Shown here piece by piece: positions 26,191-36,285 of a DNA stretch of 64,000 nucleotides. Each line of letters begins with the position of its first letter. The stretch's first letter is position 1. Made by a program: the position numbers and the translations under genes. The notes under the pieces are model-generated. The model made no database searches. It had not been told where the DNA came from and saw only the letters and a program-made list of their open reading frames with translations. Origin of the DNA: Parasponia andersonii. Lineage: Eukaryota; Streptophyta; Magnoliopsida; Rosales; Cannabaceae. Location: positions 968,583-1,032,582 of the forward strand of contig JXTB01000019.1 in NCBI GenBank assembly GCA_002914805.1. Direction: 5' to 3'.

Positions 26191-26198
<8 letters not shown>
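25726..26198. repeat. Large foldback MITE with long inverted arms
   Basis: The left arm (about 25726-25945) and the right arm (about 25962-26198) are inverted complements for some 200 bp. The left outer end GGTTGCCAGTCTAATAGGTA pairs with the right outer end TACCTATTGGATTGGCAAC, and ACCTATACATAGGTA occurs near the centre on both sides. A short TA-rich spacer separates the arms. It lacks coding capacity and lies in TA-rich flanks, which hides any target duplication. It may share the ATAGGTA end motif with the smaller MITEs at 16917 and 39976. Confidence 0.75.
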
Positions 26199-26227
<29 letters not shown>

Positions 26228-26959
26228 AGATATTAAAGAGTCTTTCGTATAGGATCACAACCCTTCTAAAGTTTCGAAAAACTTATGAAGTGTCCCAAAC
26301 TTTTGTTTCCTTTCTAATGCAGGACTAAAGGCACGTGGGTTTCTAACAAAGTCTCTTCAACTTTGTATTCAAATAACCAAATTTTTATAATCCCCTCACG
26401 TCTTCATATATGAAGAATTGTTTCTCGAAAATAAATCACTATTAATGAGTACAGTAGGGTATCTTTTGGTTTGAACCCTACCTTAGTGTAAGCACCACAA
26501 GTTTTTTGTCAAAATCCTTGATAGCTTAACTAATTAAGCTTGGAACCAGGACAAAAGCCGGTAATACTATGCACACCCACAAATCTAATTATGTTCCACC
26601 TTATACTTGCTTACTGCTTTAAGTGGCTATGTACCCATCCCGTTTCATGAGCTTTATAATGAGAAACTCCAAATTCCAATTTGAGGCGATCCCACATTGA
26701 AGTTCGTATAAGTGAAGTTCTTCCAGTATCTTTATTGCTTTTGAGATACTTGTCAAATTGAATGAGCTTCATTAAAAGTGTGAAAACTCAACTCTCCAAT
26801 TGTAACAACCAGCACTAATTACTTAAATAAGAATTGGCTAGTTTAGTACTGATAACATTATCTACTCATCAGTAACCTGTTTGTATCCTTTGAACCTAAA
26901 ATTACTCATTTGTAGTTTTAGATAGAATTGTTGTTGTTCACAAATCTATTTAATCAATG

Positions 26960-27430
26960 AGTTTAAATCCCATCCTTCTTGATGTTATATTTACCAATTC
27001 TCTAGTATACGGCTTGGTTAGGTCAGCCAAATTTTCACTAGTTTCACGTATGTGAGAAAAATTATATATCATTTTTAGTTAATCTTCTCACATAATCATA
27101 ATATGTCTAGACTTTTTATTATATACTTACTATAATCTAAAACAGCTCGATAATCAAATAGAATAGAAGTTGAAGATAAATTCTTTGAAGTCAAAGGAAT
27201 TTCTAAAAATAAATCCCTATGCCACTTGGCCTCTTTCCCTGTTTTTTCTAAAGCAATAAAATTTGATTTCCATAGTTGAGTGACTAATGCATGTTTGTTT
27301 CTTAGATTTATTCAAGAAACTACACCTCTTCTTTGAGTAAACGCCCAACCTGAGGTAGACTTATTGACTTCAACACTCGATATCTAACAAGAATCGATAT
27401 ATTCTTCCAAGATAGCAGGGTGCTTCAAAT
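26960..27430 (-). other. Ty1/copia RNase H remnant (fossil)
   Basis: Minus-strand translation gives pieces such as STSGWAFTQRRGVVS, NFIALEKTGKEAKWHRDL and LEIPL, which match the end of copia pol (STSGWVFxLGGGAIS, EFVALxxAGKEAEWLRxL, LEIPL). It is decayed. It sits between the two presumed LTRs of the fossil above, on the same strand as inferred for that element. Confidence 0.7.
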
Positions 27431-27781
27431 ATTTTAAACCATTAGATTACTTACAGGGTATCACAAGCAAACACTTCCAAGATATGACAAGTCTTTTGTG
27501 AATTTGCACTAAGCAAATGTGAAAATTTGCATGAGAAAAGAATTTTAGGACTCTTAATTTTTTCTAGAAAGAAAGGAAAAAAAATGAATTGTCGTTTCTA
27601 TTTAGTTTCTGTTCTTTTTTTCTTTCATGTAATATATTCAACTGCTCAAAAGAAATGCATCTCTTAAGGAAAGACATGACTATTAAAAAAATACATGTTG
27701 GAAAAGAACCTTTTTTTTCAGATTTAAAAATCGAAATAATAAAAATAAATAAAAAAAATTATAGGGTTTTGCCACGTCATG

Positions 27782-28330
27782 TGTCACGACCCAAAACTCG
27801 GGCTAGTGGTAGAAGGAGAATTTCACAAAGGTGGGAAATTCCTTGATTTATTTGAAAAATATCAAAAGTTCTATTTTTTATAAAAACGGTCTATTTAAAT
27901 AAAATAATTGGAATTTCATCCCGTGAACTACTCCTACAGTTTGTATACACCATCAAACATAGATTGAATAATTACTTAAAAATGTGAAATTAAATACAAA
28001 ACCCAGCATCATCATTATCCACCAAAAAGTCAAACACCAGAATGACATACATAAGTTTGTAGACAAAATAGAAAGCAGTAATCTTGGTTCAAGGCTAACG
28101 CAAAATCCAAATAGTCCAAAGACTACGACAACAACTCCTAGCATTACCAAGAGACGAACTGTAATCAGGATGACCTCTTACTCCTCTTGATCACTAAGAT
28201 CGCACTAGACACCACCTGAGGAGGAAGATAGGGGGGTGAGCATACAATGCCCAGTAGGAAAATAGTTACCTCGGGGAAAAATAGTTCAGTGATGGGAATC
28301 TCCTGCATGGTTAGTTCAAATCCAAAACAT

Positions 28331-28369
<39 letters not shown>

Positions 28370-29818
28370 CTAAACCGGGAGCCAATATATATAAAATAGT
28401 GTAATCAAAACCATCAATCCATATGCACATAACACAAATCAACCTATACCATGAGCTCACATCCTCTCATCTGTGGAAACCCAAGAAGATGGCACTAAGT
28501 GTACCTAACAGCCTGCTTGATACCTAAGCCCATACCTGGAAGGGACACCCATATGTCGCCTACCAAACCTGGAGGGGCAACCGAATTGCCTACACCTGCC
28601 AAATGGGGAGGTAATCAGAAGTAACAAGACCTCGCGCGAGTTTACAGACTTTCACTGATGGTGGGGCACGTAGTACCATACTGTAAAACCCACGATGCTA
28701 ACACGGTGCTCATATATGATCCTATGACACGTGCAGTACAGAACTGAAGTGTAAAAACTACTGTACTCTGGTTTTTTAGTAAAACATGCATAATAGGGTT
28801 TTATAGAAAAACGGGTAGTATAACGGCCCTATTTTTGATATATCCAAAATAACCTGCACACACAAACTCCCAGAGCAGTACAGTATATATCGTATAACCA
28901 GATTCCATCACATCTAATTCAAATCACTAAAAATACACTTGTTCTTATATGCTGTAGAAAATAAGTTTTAACTCAAAAACGGTATAAAACGAAAGTAACT
29001 AAACTCCTACCTCAAGGTATCGTTGACGATCACCCGGAGGGTCGAGAACTAATTCCAAGCCCTCGATCGTCCTCTTACGAAAAACCAACTTTCTCACCGG
29101 AGCTTCAATTCCACAAACGGACCTCTTCACTGAATTCCTAGCACCCAAAATAGCTAGGTTAGACATATAACTTGTCTAATTCGGGTCCGGGCCCACACTG
29201 AACCGGTGGCATGCAAAACAAGACAAAATCTTGACCGTCCAATCTCGATTTTCGTGCCGATCACCAAACCACACAATATATAGATATCAAACTTCTCTAT
29301 TTTTCGAGTACATTCCAAAAATGAAATCAAAAATACAATCCAACGGCCGGATCGAAAACTAAAAGTCAAAAACTCAAAATATTCAAAAATGGTAATTTTT
29401 GATCCAGACAGCATGGGGTTGAGATATATATATACTTTGATGATCTTTACGATGATACGAATCCAACGGGACCGGTTTGGAGTCCAATGGACGACGCAAT
29501 CTTCGCCGGCGGCCAAAAATCCGAAATGGGTCAAAACGGCTTTTACGGAGTTTTCCGGTGAACCGGTGGCCAGCGGCAGCTGCTAATGACCAGCGGAGGT
29601 GTGCGGCAGCTCGGCGAGTCGACGCCGGTCAGTGGGCGGCCCGGACGGCGGCTGGGCGATAGTGTGGCTCCCTTTGGCAGAGAGAGAGAGAGAGAGAGAG
29701 AGAGATCTTGGGGGTGAGACGAGAGGGAGGAGAGAGGGAGATGATATATGTAATCTGATTTTGATTTTTTTTTTCTGGTCAAAAACCATTTTGCCCTTTT
29801 AAAAAATGGATTTTTACA
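27782..29818. mobile_element. Solo LTR, 2037 bp, with 5-bp target duplication
   Basis: The block begins TGTCACGACCCAAAACTCG and ends GGATTTTTACA, giving the TG...CA form, and is flanked by a perfect TCATG at 27777-27781 and 29819-29823. No gag or pol motif and no second LTR are present, so it is best read as a solo LTR left by recombination between the two LTRs of one element. It contains a (TA)n run near 28337-28367, a GC-rich stretch at about 29500-29660 and a (GA)n run at about 29680-29705. Open frames in the GC-rich part are without motifs. A diverged partial relative lies at about 53745-54897. The superfamily is probably Ty3/gypsy, but nothing here proves it. Confidence 0.78.
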
Positions 29819-30007
29819 TCATGTGTCTCATGTCACGCTAGCCACACCACAGGGAAGTGTTCCCTTATATGTCACTACCCTTCGAAAGTTGGAAAACACT
29901 TTTAAAGTGTCCAAACTTTTGCTTCTTTTCCAATACGAGACTTAATTAGACACATGGGTATCTAACAAAGTCTCGTTATGTTTATATTTGAACAACAAAT
30001 TCCAACA

Positions 30008-30433
30008 CTCCATTAAAATATAAGTGCATGTAAATCGATCATATAAGTTGATAATACCTACTAGTAGTGCACATTTCTGAATATGTGTATTTGACAAAAC
30101 TATCAAATAAATACCTCGATTTGGAACCTTTCATTAATTTTTTTTGCAACCCTAGACATGAATGGATAAGAGTATATATCTAGCTAGCAAGCTTATATGT
30201 TTTTTTTCGAAAAAAAAAAATTAAAATTATATAGCTAGCCGTTGCCGATTTCTTATAATTCAAATCTAAAAATAAACAAGACAAGAGGCCGGCAAGAATC
30301 ATAATAATATGATTATCAGCCACAATCCAACACAATTGTACTCTAGGTCCAAAAATAAATGCCAATCACATTTGTTTTATTTCCTAGATCATTCACACAA
30401 ACATAAAACTTTATATTAACGGCATAAGAGACC
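30008..30433. other. AT-rich upstream region of the P450 gene
   Basis: No coding motif is seen. This is the likely distal promoter region of the CYP722-type gene, between the copia fossil and the TATA box at 30434. Confidence 0.55.
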
Positions 30434-30445
30434 GTATATATAAAA
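30434..30445 (+). promoter_or_regulatory. TATA box of the CYP722-type gene
   Basis: TATATATAAAAC follows ACCG in otherwise mixed sequence, about 280 bp upstream of the start codon. This would place transcription start near 30465-30475 and leave a leader of about 245 nt. Confidence 0.5.
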
Positions 30446-30600
30446 CCAAGCTAGCTATATATCTATCTTCATATTGTATATATCGGACACAAGAACAAAA
30501 AACAAGAAACAACTTAACCCACATAGTTCCCATTTCATTTGTATTCACTTGATTCCAACGCATCGTTGAGTACTAAGAGGAAAACACAAATTAATTAAAA

Positions 30601-30810
30601 ATGAACATTATTATATGCATATATATATATATATATGCATATGTACAATACATAGTAAATGTATATGAGAGAAGTTCAATTAAGCTGATGATTCTACCCT
30701 TCTTTTTAATTGAAAATGGAGCTAAGCATCTTCTTGATTATGGCTCTGGTTTCCATAATTGTGGTTTCAGTTTTCTTTGTATTCAAATGTTGGTTTTGGG
30801 CAACTCCTAA
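30601..30810 (+). other. Upstream ORF overlapping the P450 start
   Basis: An ATG at 30601 opens a 69-codon frame that ends at 30810, overlapping the P450 start codon at 30716 in another frame. If the leader begins near the TATA box at 30434, scanning ribosomes would meet this ATG first and pass over the main start. The encoded peptide is hydrophobic and TA-repeat-derived, with no motif. It could lower translation of the P450, or the leader could be spliced or start later. Confidence 0.4.
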
Positions 30811-33778
30811 AGCCATGGAGGACATCCCTGGTAGTTTGGGCTGGCCTATTGTGGGAGAAAGCTTCTCATTTATATCTGAATTTTCAAGTCCATCTGGTAT
30901 TTACAGCTTCATGAGCAAGAGGCAGCAAAGGTAACAATTAAAATTTTGTCTTAATGTTTTTTTTTTTTTTCAATGAGTTACACTACAAGATATCTTTTAT
31001 CCCCAAACATTTTCATTAATTTTATAGAGCGTGATATTTATTTATTTATTTGTAACTACAAATAGCCAAGAACACAATTTTGATCACAAGAGGTTAACCT
31101 TCTTCAATCCAATACAACACCTGAATTTACACTTTATTAGCTAGACTAGTTGGCGCAGGTCTAAATTATTATGACTTTCAAACTCTGAAAAACCTTTTTT
31201 TCTTTTATAATTTATATTTATTTATTATTTTCTTGAAGTTACAATAGTGGATCATCTGTCTCTTTTATTTATTTTTATTTTTTCTGAAGGTAGAACTAAT
31301 TATTTGGTCTTACTAATAGGTATGGGAAAGTGTTCAAGTCACTTGTATTGGGGAGGTTCACAGTTTTTATGACTGGGAGAGAAGCAAGCAAGATCTTGTT
31401 GACTGGAAAAGATGGAATGGTGAGTTTGAATCTGTTCTACACAGGGCAGCAGGTACTTGGCCCAACAAGCTTGCTCCAAACCACCGGAGAAGCTCACAAG
31501 CGGCTCCGCCGACTGATTGCTGAGCCGCTATCAGTTGATGGACTCAAGAAGTACTTTCACTTCATCAACAGCCTCACCATTGAGACGTTGGAGCAGTGGC
31601 CTGGAAGAACTGTTTTGGTTCTTGAGGAAGCTTCCACGGTTGAGTTCCATATTCAATATAGTTCAAATCTTTAGAAAAATGGATTGTCTAACGCTGACCG
31701 ACAGTAAATGAACGATTTGATTTTGAACAAATTCTACCACATTTGCATACTGTTTGATTTTGAATTTTGATATAATCTAATGTTACTCGTAAATGTTTCC
31801 TACGGCTGAGTTTCCTAATCTAACATGGCATGAGAGTGTGAGATTTGAGTTTAAATCGTTTCCAATTACCATGTGCATGCGTGTGACATGACAAATTTTA
31901 TCGCTGCATAAAAAATTGTCACATAATTATATATACGTGTATCATTATTTTGTGTCGTATAACAATTAGTATAAAATTCAACCTAAGTCGAGGAAATTTC
32001 CTTTATCCATAGCTACTATGATTCCACTAATTAACTTAACATTTAGCTTTGTGCAGTTCACTCTCAAAGTGATTGGTCACATGATAATGAGCTTGGAGCC
32101 CTCAGGTGAAGAGCAGGAGAAGTTCAGAGCCAATTTCAAGCTCATCTCTTCCTCCTTTGCTTCCTTGCCATTTAAAATCCCAGGAACAGCCTTCCATCGC
32201 GGTATCAAGGTAACTCCTTTCCTTTAACAAGCTAATTAATATGAAACAAAATTACTAAACTATCACATTTGATTTTTTTCAACCAGTAGGAAATTGTCGT
32301 GTAACAAAACAAGAATGTTGATTGTGTGAATGTGTGATAATGAAATGTATCCTTTCTTTTTTATTTATTTATTTTTTTTGAAAATCGATTTGTCTCAGGC
32401 TCGGGATCGGATGTATGCGATGTTAGACTCGATAATTTTGAAGAGGAGAAACGGAGAAGGATTTCAGCAAGATTTCTTGGAGTCCTTGGTAACGAAACAC
32501 AGCAAGAACTTAGTGGAAACATCTGGCGGAGAAGATGACAATAAACTCACTGACAAACAACTGAAAGACAATATACTAACTCTGCTTGTTGCTGGTCATG
32601 ATACGACAACTGCTGCTCTTACATGGCTCATCAAATTCCTTGGAGAAAATCCTGTCGTTTTGGAACAGCTCAGAGTAACTTTCTCTTCATTATATAAGCA
32701 TTTTCAGCTCCGGCTTAAGGCCGAACACTGTCGTCTGTCGTTTAGAGGGGGGGTGTGGAGGAACAAAAAAGAAGATGAAGCACTAAAGACTGTCGTTTTT
32801 TCAGGATGAACACAGGCAAATACAGACAAACAGAACGAATGGAACAAATCTCACATGGGCTGAAGTAAACAGCATGCCTTATACAGCTAAAGTAAGTAGC
32901 AAGACTGACCATTTTTAGCTTCTATATGAGTTTTATCGTTCGAAAAAATCACAGCGGTCTTCTCTAATATTTCTTATCCTTGGTTTTGTTTCAGGTGATT
33001 AATGAAACTCTTCGGAGAGCAACAATACTACCTTGGTTTTCAAGAAAAGCAGCTCAGGATTTTGATATAGATGGTATATCATAACGTACTATGTATATAT
33101 GATTCTAGAAAACCGGTTATATCAGATATCAATATTTTCTAAACAGAGGATTCTGTTTCTGAATATTCTTAACTCTTTTACAGGATACAAAATTAAGAAA
33201 GGTTGGTCAGTAAATTTGGACGTGGTTTCGATCCACCATGACCCGGAAGTTTTTCCAAATCCAGAAAAGTTTGACCCTTCGAGATTTGATGTAAGATCTT
33301 ACTAGAATATTTATCAATTATTAGAATAATTTCCAATATGTAACTCATGATCATGAAATAATGCTTTTAATAAAATGCAGGGTCCATTAAAGCCATTCAG
33401 CTTTCTTGGATTTGGTAGTGGACCTCGTATGTGTCCGGGAATCAACCTGGCCAAACTTGAGATCTCTATATTTATTCACCATTTGGTTTGCAGATACAAG
33501 TAAGATTAAACACTTACACTGTCAAAGACTAATGTATCTTCTTTAATATCATAATAGATTGTATTGTCTAATTTTGATCATAGTATGTTATCTCTACTAT
33601 ATTATACAGTATAGTCCATTACAACTTGCAGTAAAAGGTGGATTAATGACTAGCTCAATACACAATTTTTTATTATCTATATAACAGGTGGAAAGCTCTT
33701 GATAAGGATGATTCAGTGCAACCAACACTAGTGAGAATGCCAAGAAACAAGTATCCAATAGTAGTTGAAACTCTTTAA
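30716..33778 (+). CDS. CYP722: Cytochrome P450, CYP722 family (CYP85 clan)
   Basis: Nine exons join in frame to 481 residues: 30716-30930, 31320-31638, 32057-32209, 32399-32674, 32805-32891, 32995-33073, 33184-33290, 33381-33499, 33688-33778. Residues about 5-26 form a membrane anchor, followed by a Pro/Gly hinge ([13 protein letters not shown]). The I-helix motif AGHDTTTA is at 294-301, ExxR at 354-357, FDPSRF at 406-411, and the heme loop [10 protein letters not shown] carries Cys430. Every key residue is present. The sequence ([40 protein letters not shown]) matches my memory of CYP722 proteins. CYP722 enzymes oxidise carlactonoic acid: CYP722C makes orobanchol or 5-deoxystrigol, and CYP722A hydroxylates at C16. 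I cannot settle the subfamily. AATAAA signals follow at 33979 and 34019. A related CYP85-clan family such as CYP707 is less likely. Confidence 0.88.
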
Positions 33779-34019
33779 ACCGAAAAGTATAGAAGAAGCA
33801 AGAGGTGAACTTCATAACTGAATCAGAAAGAGTACAAGGAAGAGTCATGCTATAATAATCATGTGATCAAGTATTGGGGCTTAATTCTTAATATCTGGAA
33901 ACATTGGTAGGAAAGTGAAGTTTACGTAATCTTGTAATGATAGGTGTCAGGAAAATGTGTTGAGTTGGAATATTTCAAAATAAACTATTTTGAATGTATT
34001 TCAGTTTATGGAGAATAGA
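33779..34019 (+). other. Probable 3' untranslated region of the P450 gene
   Basis: The sequence follows the stop codon and carries two AATAAA hexamers (33979-33984 and 34019-34024), either of which could direct polyadenylation. Nothing else is seen. Confidence 0.45.
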
Positions 34020-34345
34020 ATAAAGATGATAGGTGTTTCTATATCGGTAGAAAATACCAATATAGATATGTATCAAGCATGAATCATTCCATCATCAAGT
34101 ACTTTTTCATGAATAAAATGATGTTCGAGCTCAATATGTTTTGTTGTGTCATGATATATTGGGTTTGCTGTTAGCTTGACAGAAAATAAAAGTTGAATTT
34201 GAAATCTTAGCATCAACATCCTCAACAAGCCGGTGCAGCCAAATACATTCTTGATCAGTAACAAGGGTAGCAACTTAGTATTTTGCTTCACTAGGGAAAA
34301 GTGTGACTGTCCTTGCTTTTTCCTACGCCAAGAAACACATGTAGG
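34020..34345 (-). mobile_element. Ty1/copia RNase H fragment (fossil)
   Basis: Minus-strand translation gives ANPIYHDTTKHIELEHHFIHEK, matching the conserved copia RNase H end ([22 protein letters not shown]), preceded by a decayed stretch resembling the EAEY...WL region. It lies tail to tail with the P450 gene. Only this piece of pol is seen, so it is a fragment. Confidence 0.75.
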
Positions 34346-34366
34346 ACCACATAATTAAGAAAATAT

Positions 34367-34950
34367 TGTTGGGATTTATGCCCTACAAGCCTGTAATTGA
34401 ATAGCAATTGAATAATTATTTTGTTGATTAATAAGAAACTAACATTTTCTCAATGTTTGTTTGTATTTGCGGTTAATTATGCAATTTAAATATCATGAAA
34501 TTTTCTTAATTATTAATGTAATCTTAAACTAATTATATAATTGTTATATATAAGAGGATTTAGTTTGAGACTAAATAATCTAAAATAATTTATAATGATT
34601 AAATGAAATCGGACACTTTATTTATTTAAATGATTATTAATGTGGTCTTTTTCACTATAAATAGTACAATTTATCTATATTGCAAATGTAAAGGGATTAA
34701 GACAGAGATATTAATATGTATAATTAAAATTATATAGAATTGGATCAAGATATGAAAGTGAAACGCTGAAAAACTCTACTCATTTAAATATAGAATGTTC
34801 ATAATAATCTACTAATGATCATACATTTGATTGGATCTTAATTTTGAATAAATTATAAATTCTTGTTTATGTATTATGTCTTTTATTCTACATAAGTAAG
34901 GTATATTAATAAAATAGATAAATATCTTAATATTTTAGAGATATAATGTT
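34367..34950 (+). repeat. Ty1/copia LTR fragment
   Basis: The stretch opens TGTTGGGATTTATGCCCTA, almost the same as the LTR start TGTTAGGGTTTATGCCCTA at 60181, and continues with similar AT-rich blocks. Its right end could not be fixed. Its orientation is opposite to the neighbouring RNase H fragment, so the two probably come from different insertions. Confidence 0.55.
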
Positions 34951-35811
34951 GCAAACGACTTAATAAAAAAAAACCAGTATTAATAAATTAAAAAAAAAAA
35001 ACATAGTAGTGCTGTAGAAATACCTTGCGCTGTGGAAGGAGGCAGTTACAGACTTATTGAAGAAGAATCATGACGATTAGAGACATGAATTTATTTGCAA
35101 AAACACACGAAGCATTTTTGAGTTAGTTTCATTAGGAAGCTTGTTCACTCCAATTCAAATGAGCAAAAATGGAAGAGGAAAAAAAAAAAGAAAAAGAAAA
35201 CATCTTATCAATCGATACAATGAAAATCAACTATTGTCGTAAGATACCATCATTGGGGAAGAGAAGCATGTTCACTCAGTTTGATTCAAATGAGAGGAAA
35301 AAATATCTATTGATACCTTGAAAACCATCTATTAATAGGTCTTTTAGGGAAAAAGAAGCTTTGTTTCTCTCAATTTAAATGAGAGAGGAAATAGCAATAT
35401 TGTCTATCAATATGAGATTAATCACTCTGTATTGCGTCAAAGGTTTATTTTGTTTTATTGTGTCTATTTTCTCTTAACATAAACTTTAGAATTGCTTTTT
35501 TGTTTTCAATAAATTTGAGCAAGTTACTGTGTTATACGTTCTATTATGTTATCAAACTTTATTGCGATGTTGGTAGTTTATCCTAATGTTTTTTCGCTCA
35601 TTCATTCATTTAGAAAAAAAATAAAATAAAATAAAAATCGACCACTTCAATGACTTCTAAAATACGACCTAGGTAATTATAATATTGACGATGAGTAACA
35701 TTTTTTTTTCCTCCAATTTAGTACAAGAAAAAGGCAGTAGAATAGTGAATTGGAAGCAATGGATTGTTAATCTCCATGAAGAATAGCTCCTATATGTGTA
35801 TATACCTGATT
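34951..35811. other. Spacer with a degenerate triplicate repeat
   Basis: Three diverged copies of a unit of about 100-115 bp occupy about 35130-35440. Each has GAAGCNTGTTCACTC-like then CAAATGAG then a purine-rich run and ATCWATTGATA-like sequence. No coding motif is seen. Confidence 0.5.
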
Positions 35812-36285
35812 TGGTGGTTTGTCCGAGAGCTTGACGGCAGTGTAGGTAGCAACACCAGCTAAGGCCACAAAGCGGTGGTCCCACCATGTATATCCTCAAT
35901 CTCCTGTAATTTCCACTTGCAATTGCGGGCCCCAGTGTCCGTACAGGATTCATGGAGGCACCTGTTGTTGGCCTGTCATTTGCCAATACTTAAACAAATT
36001 AATAAAACATTTTCTATTTTGTTTTATTTTGTTTCTTTTCTTTTGCTATTCTGTGGCCTGTGGGTTTGATAAGACTCAAATGGGTGACAATATCTCTTGT
36101 TTTCGTGGAAACCAAAAAAAAAAATACAAAAAAAAAATCTATTTTCAGAAATTAAAAAAAAAAAAAAAGCCTCTCTCACAGAAAGAATCATGGGAACAAA
36201 TTAAGGTACAAACCCTGCAGTAAGTATGTCGAGCAGAACTGTAGCTCCAATTGCCTATACCCGCCAACTCCCCTACCTGTCATAT
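35812..36285 (-). pseudogene. NIP-type aquaporin pseudogene, last two exons only
   Basis: On the minus strand two exon-like pieces remain. The upstream one (about 36216-36280) reads GELAGI then, after a one-base frame change, AIGATVLLDILTA. The downstream one (about 35812-35972) reads [24 protein letters not shown], then after a second frame change [24 protein letters not shown] is the second NPA-type loop of NIP aquaporins, here in the NPV form seen in the NIP5/6/7 group. GELAGIA precedes it in the family. Intron borders between the two pieces (GG|GTTTGT and ACAG|GCC) still join in frame. The first three exons and the first NPA box are absent. A functional NIP would carry boric acid, silicic acid or other small neutral solutes across membranes; this copy cannot. 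Confidence 0.82.

Larger units (their letters stand above)
25139..30007 (-). mobile_element. Internally deleted Ty1/copia fossil with nested insertions
   Basis: Two related blocks, 25139-about 26420 and about 27448-30007, flank a minus-strand copia remnant. Both blocks share GCATCTCTTAAGGAAAGACAT, then GATTTAAAAATYRAAATAAT, then AAGTGTCCNAAACTTTTG and TCTAACAAAGTCTC in the same order, and the right block ends in TTCCAACA, the expected complement of an LTR start TGTTGGAA. With later insertions removed each is about 520-570 bp, a normal copia LTR size. The left LTR is split by a foldback MITE and the right by a 2-kb solo LTR. Most of the internal region is missing. Reading the two blocks as LTRs is inference. 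It is old and broken. Confidence 0.55.

Noticed and set aside
28337-28367. CRISPR-like or satellite array in (TA)n tracts (also 26200, 39775, 54318, 61400)
   Set aside because: These are simple TA microsatellites with no repeat-spacer structure. CRISPR is not expected in a plant nucleus.
29154-29802. Cluster of open frames on both strands near the (GA)n run
   Set aside because: They lie inside the 2-kb solo LTR, in its GC-rich part, with low-complexity ends and no protein motif.
34020-34950. One copia element made of the RNase H piece and the adjacent LTR
   Set aside because: The RNase H piece lies on the minus strand while the LTR start TGTTGGGATTT reads on the plus strand, so they do not fit a single element.
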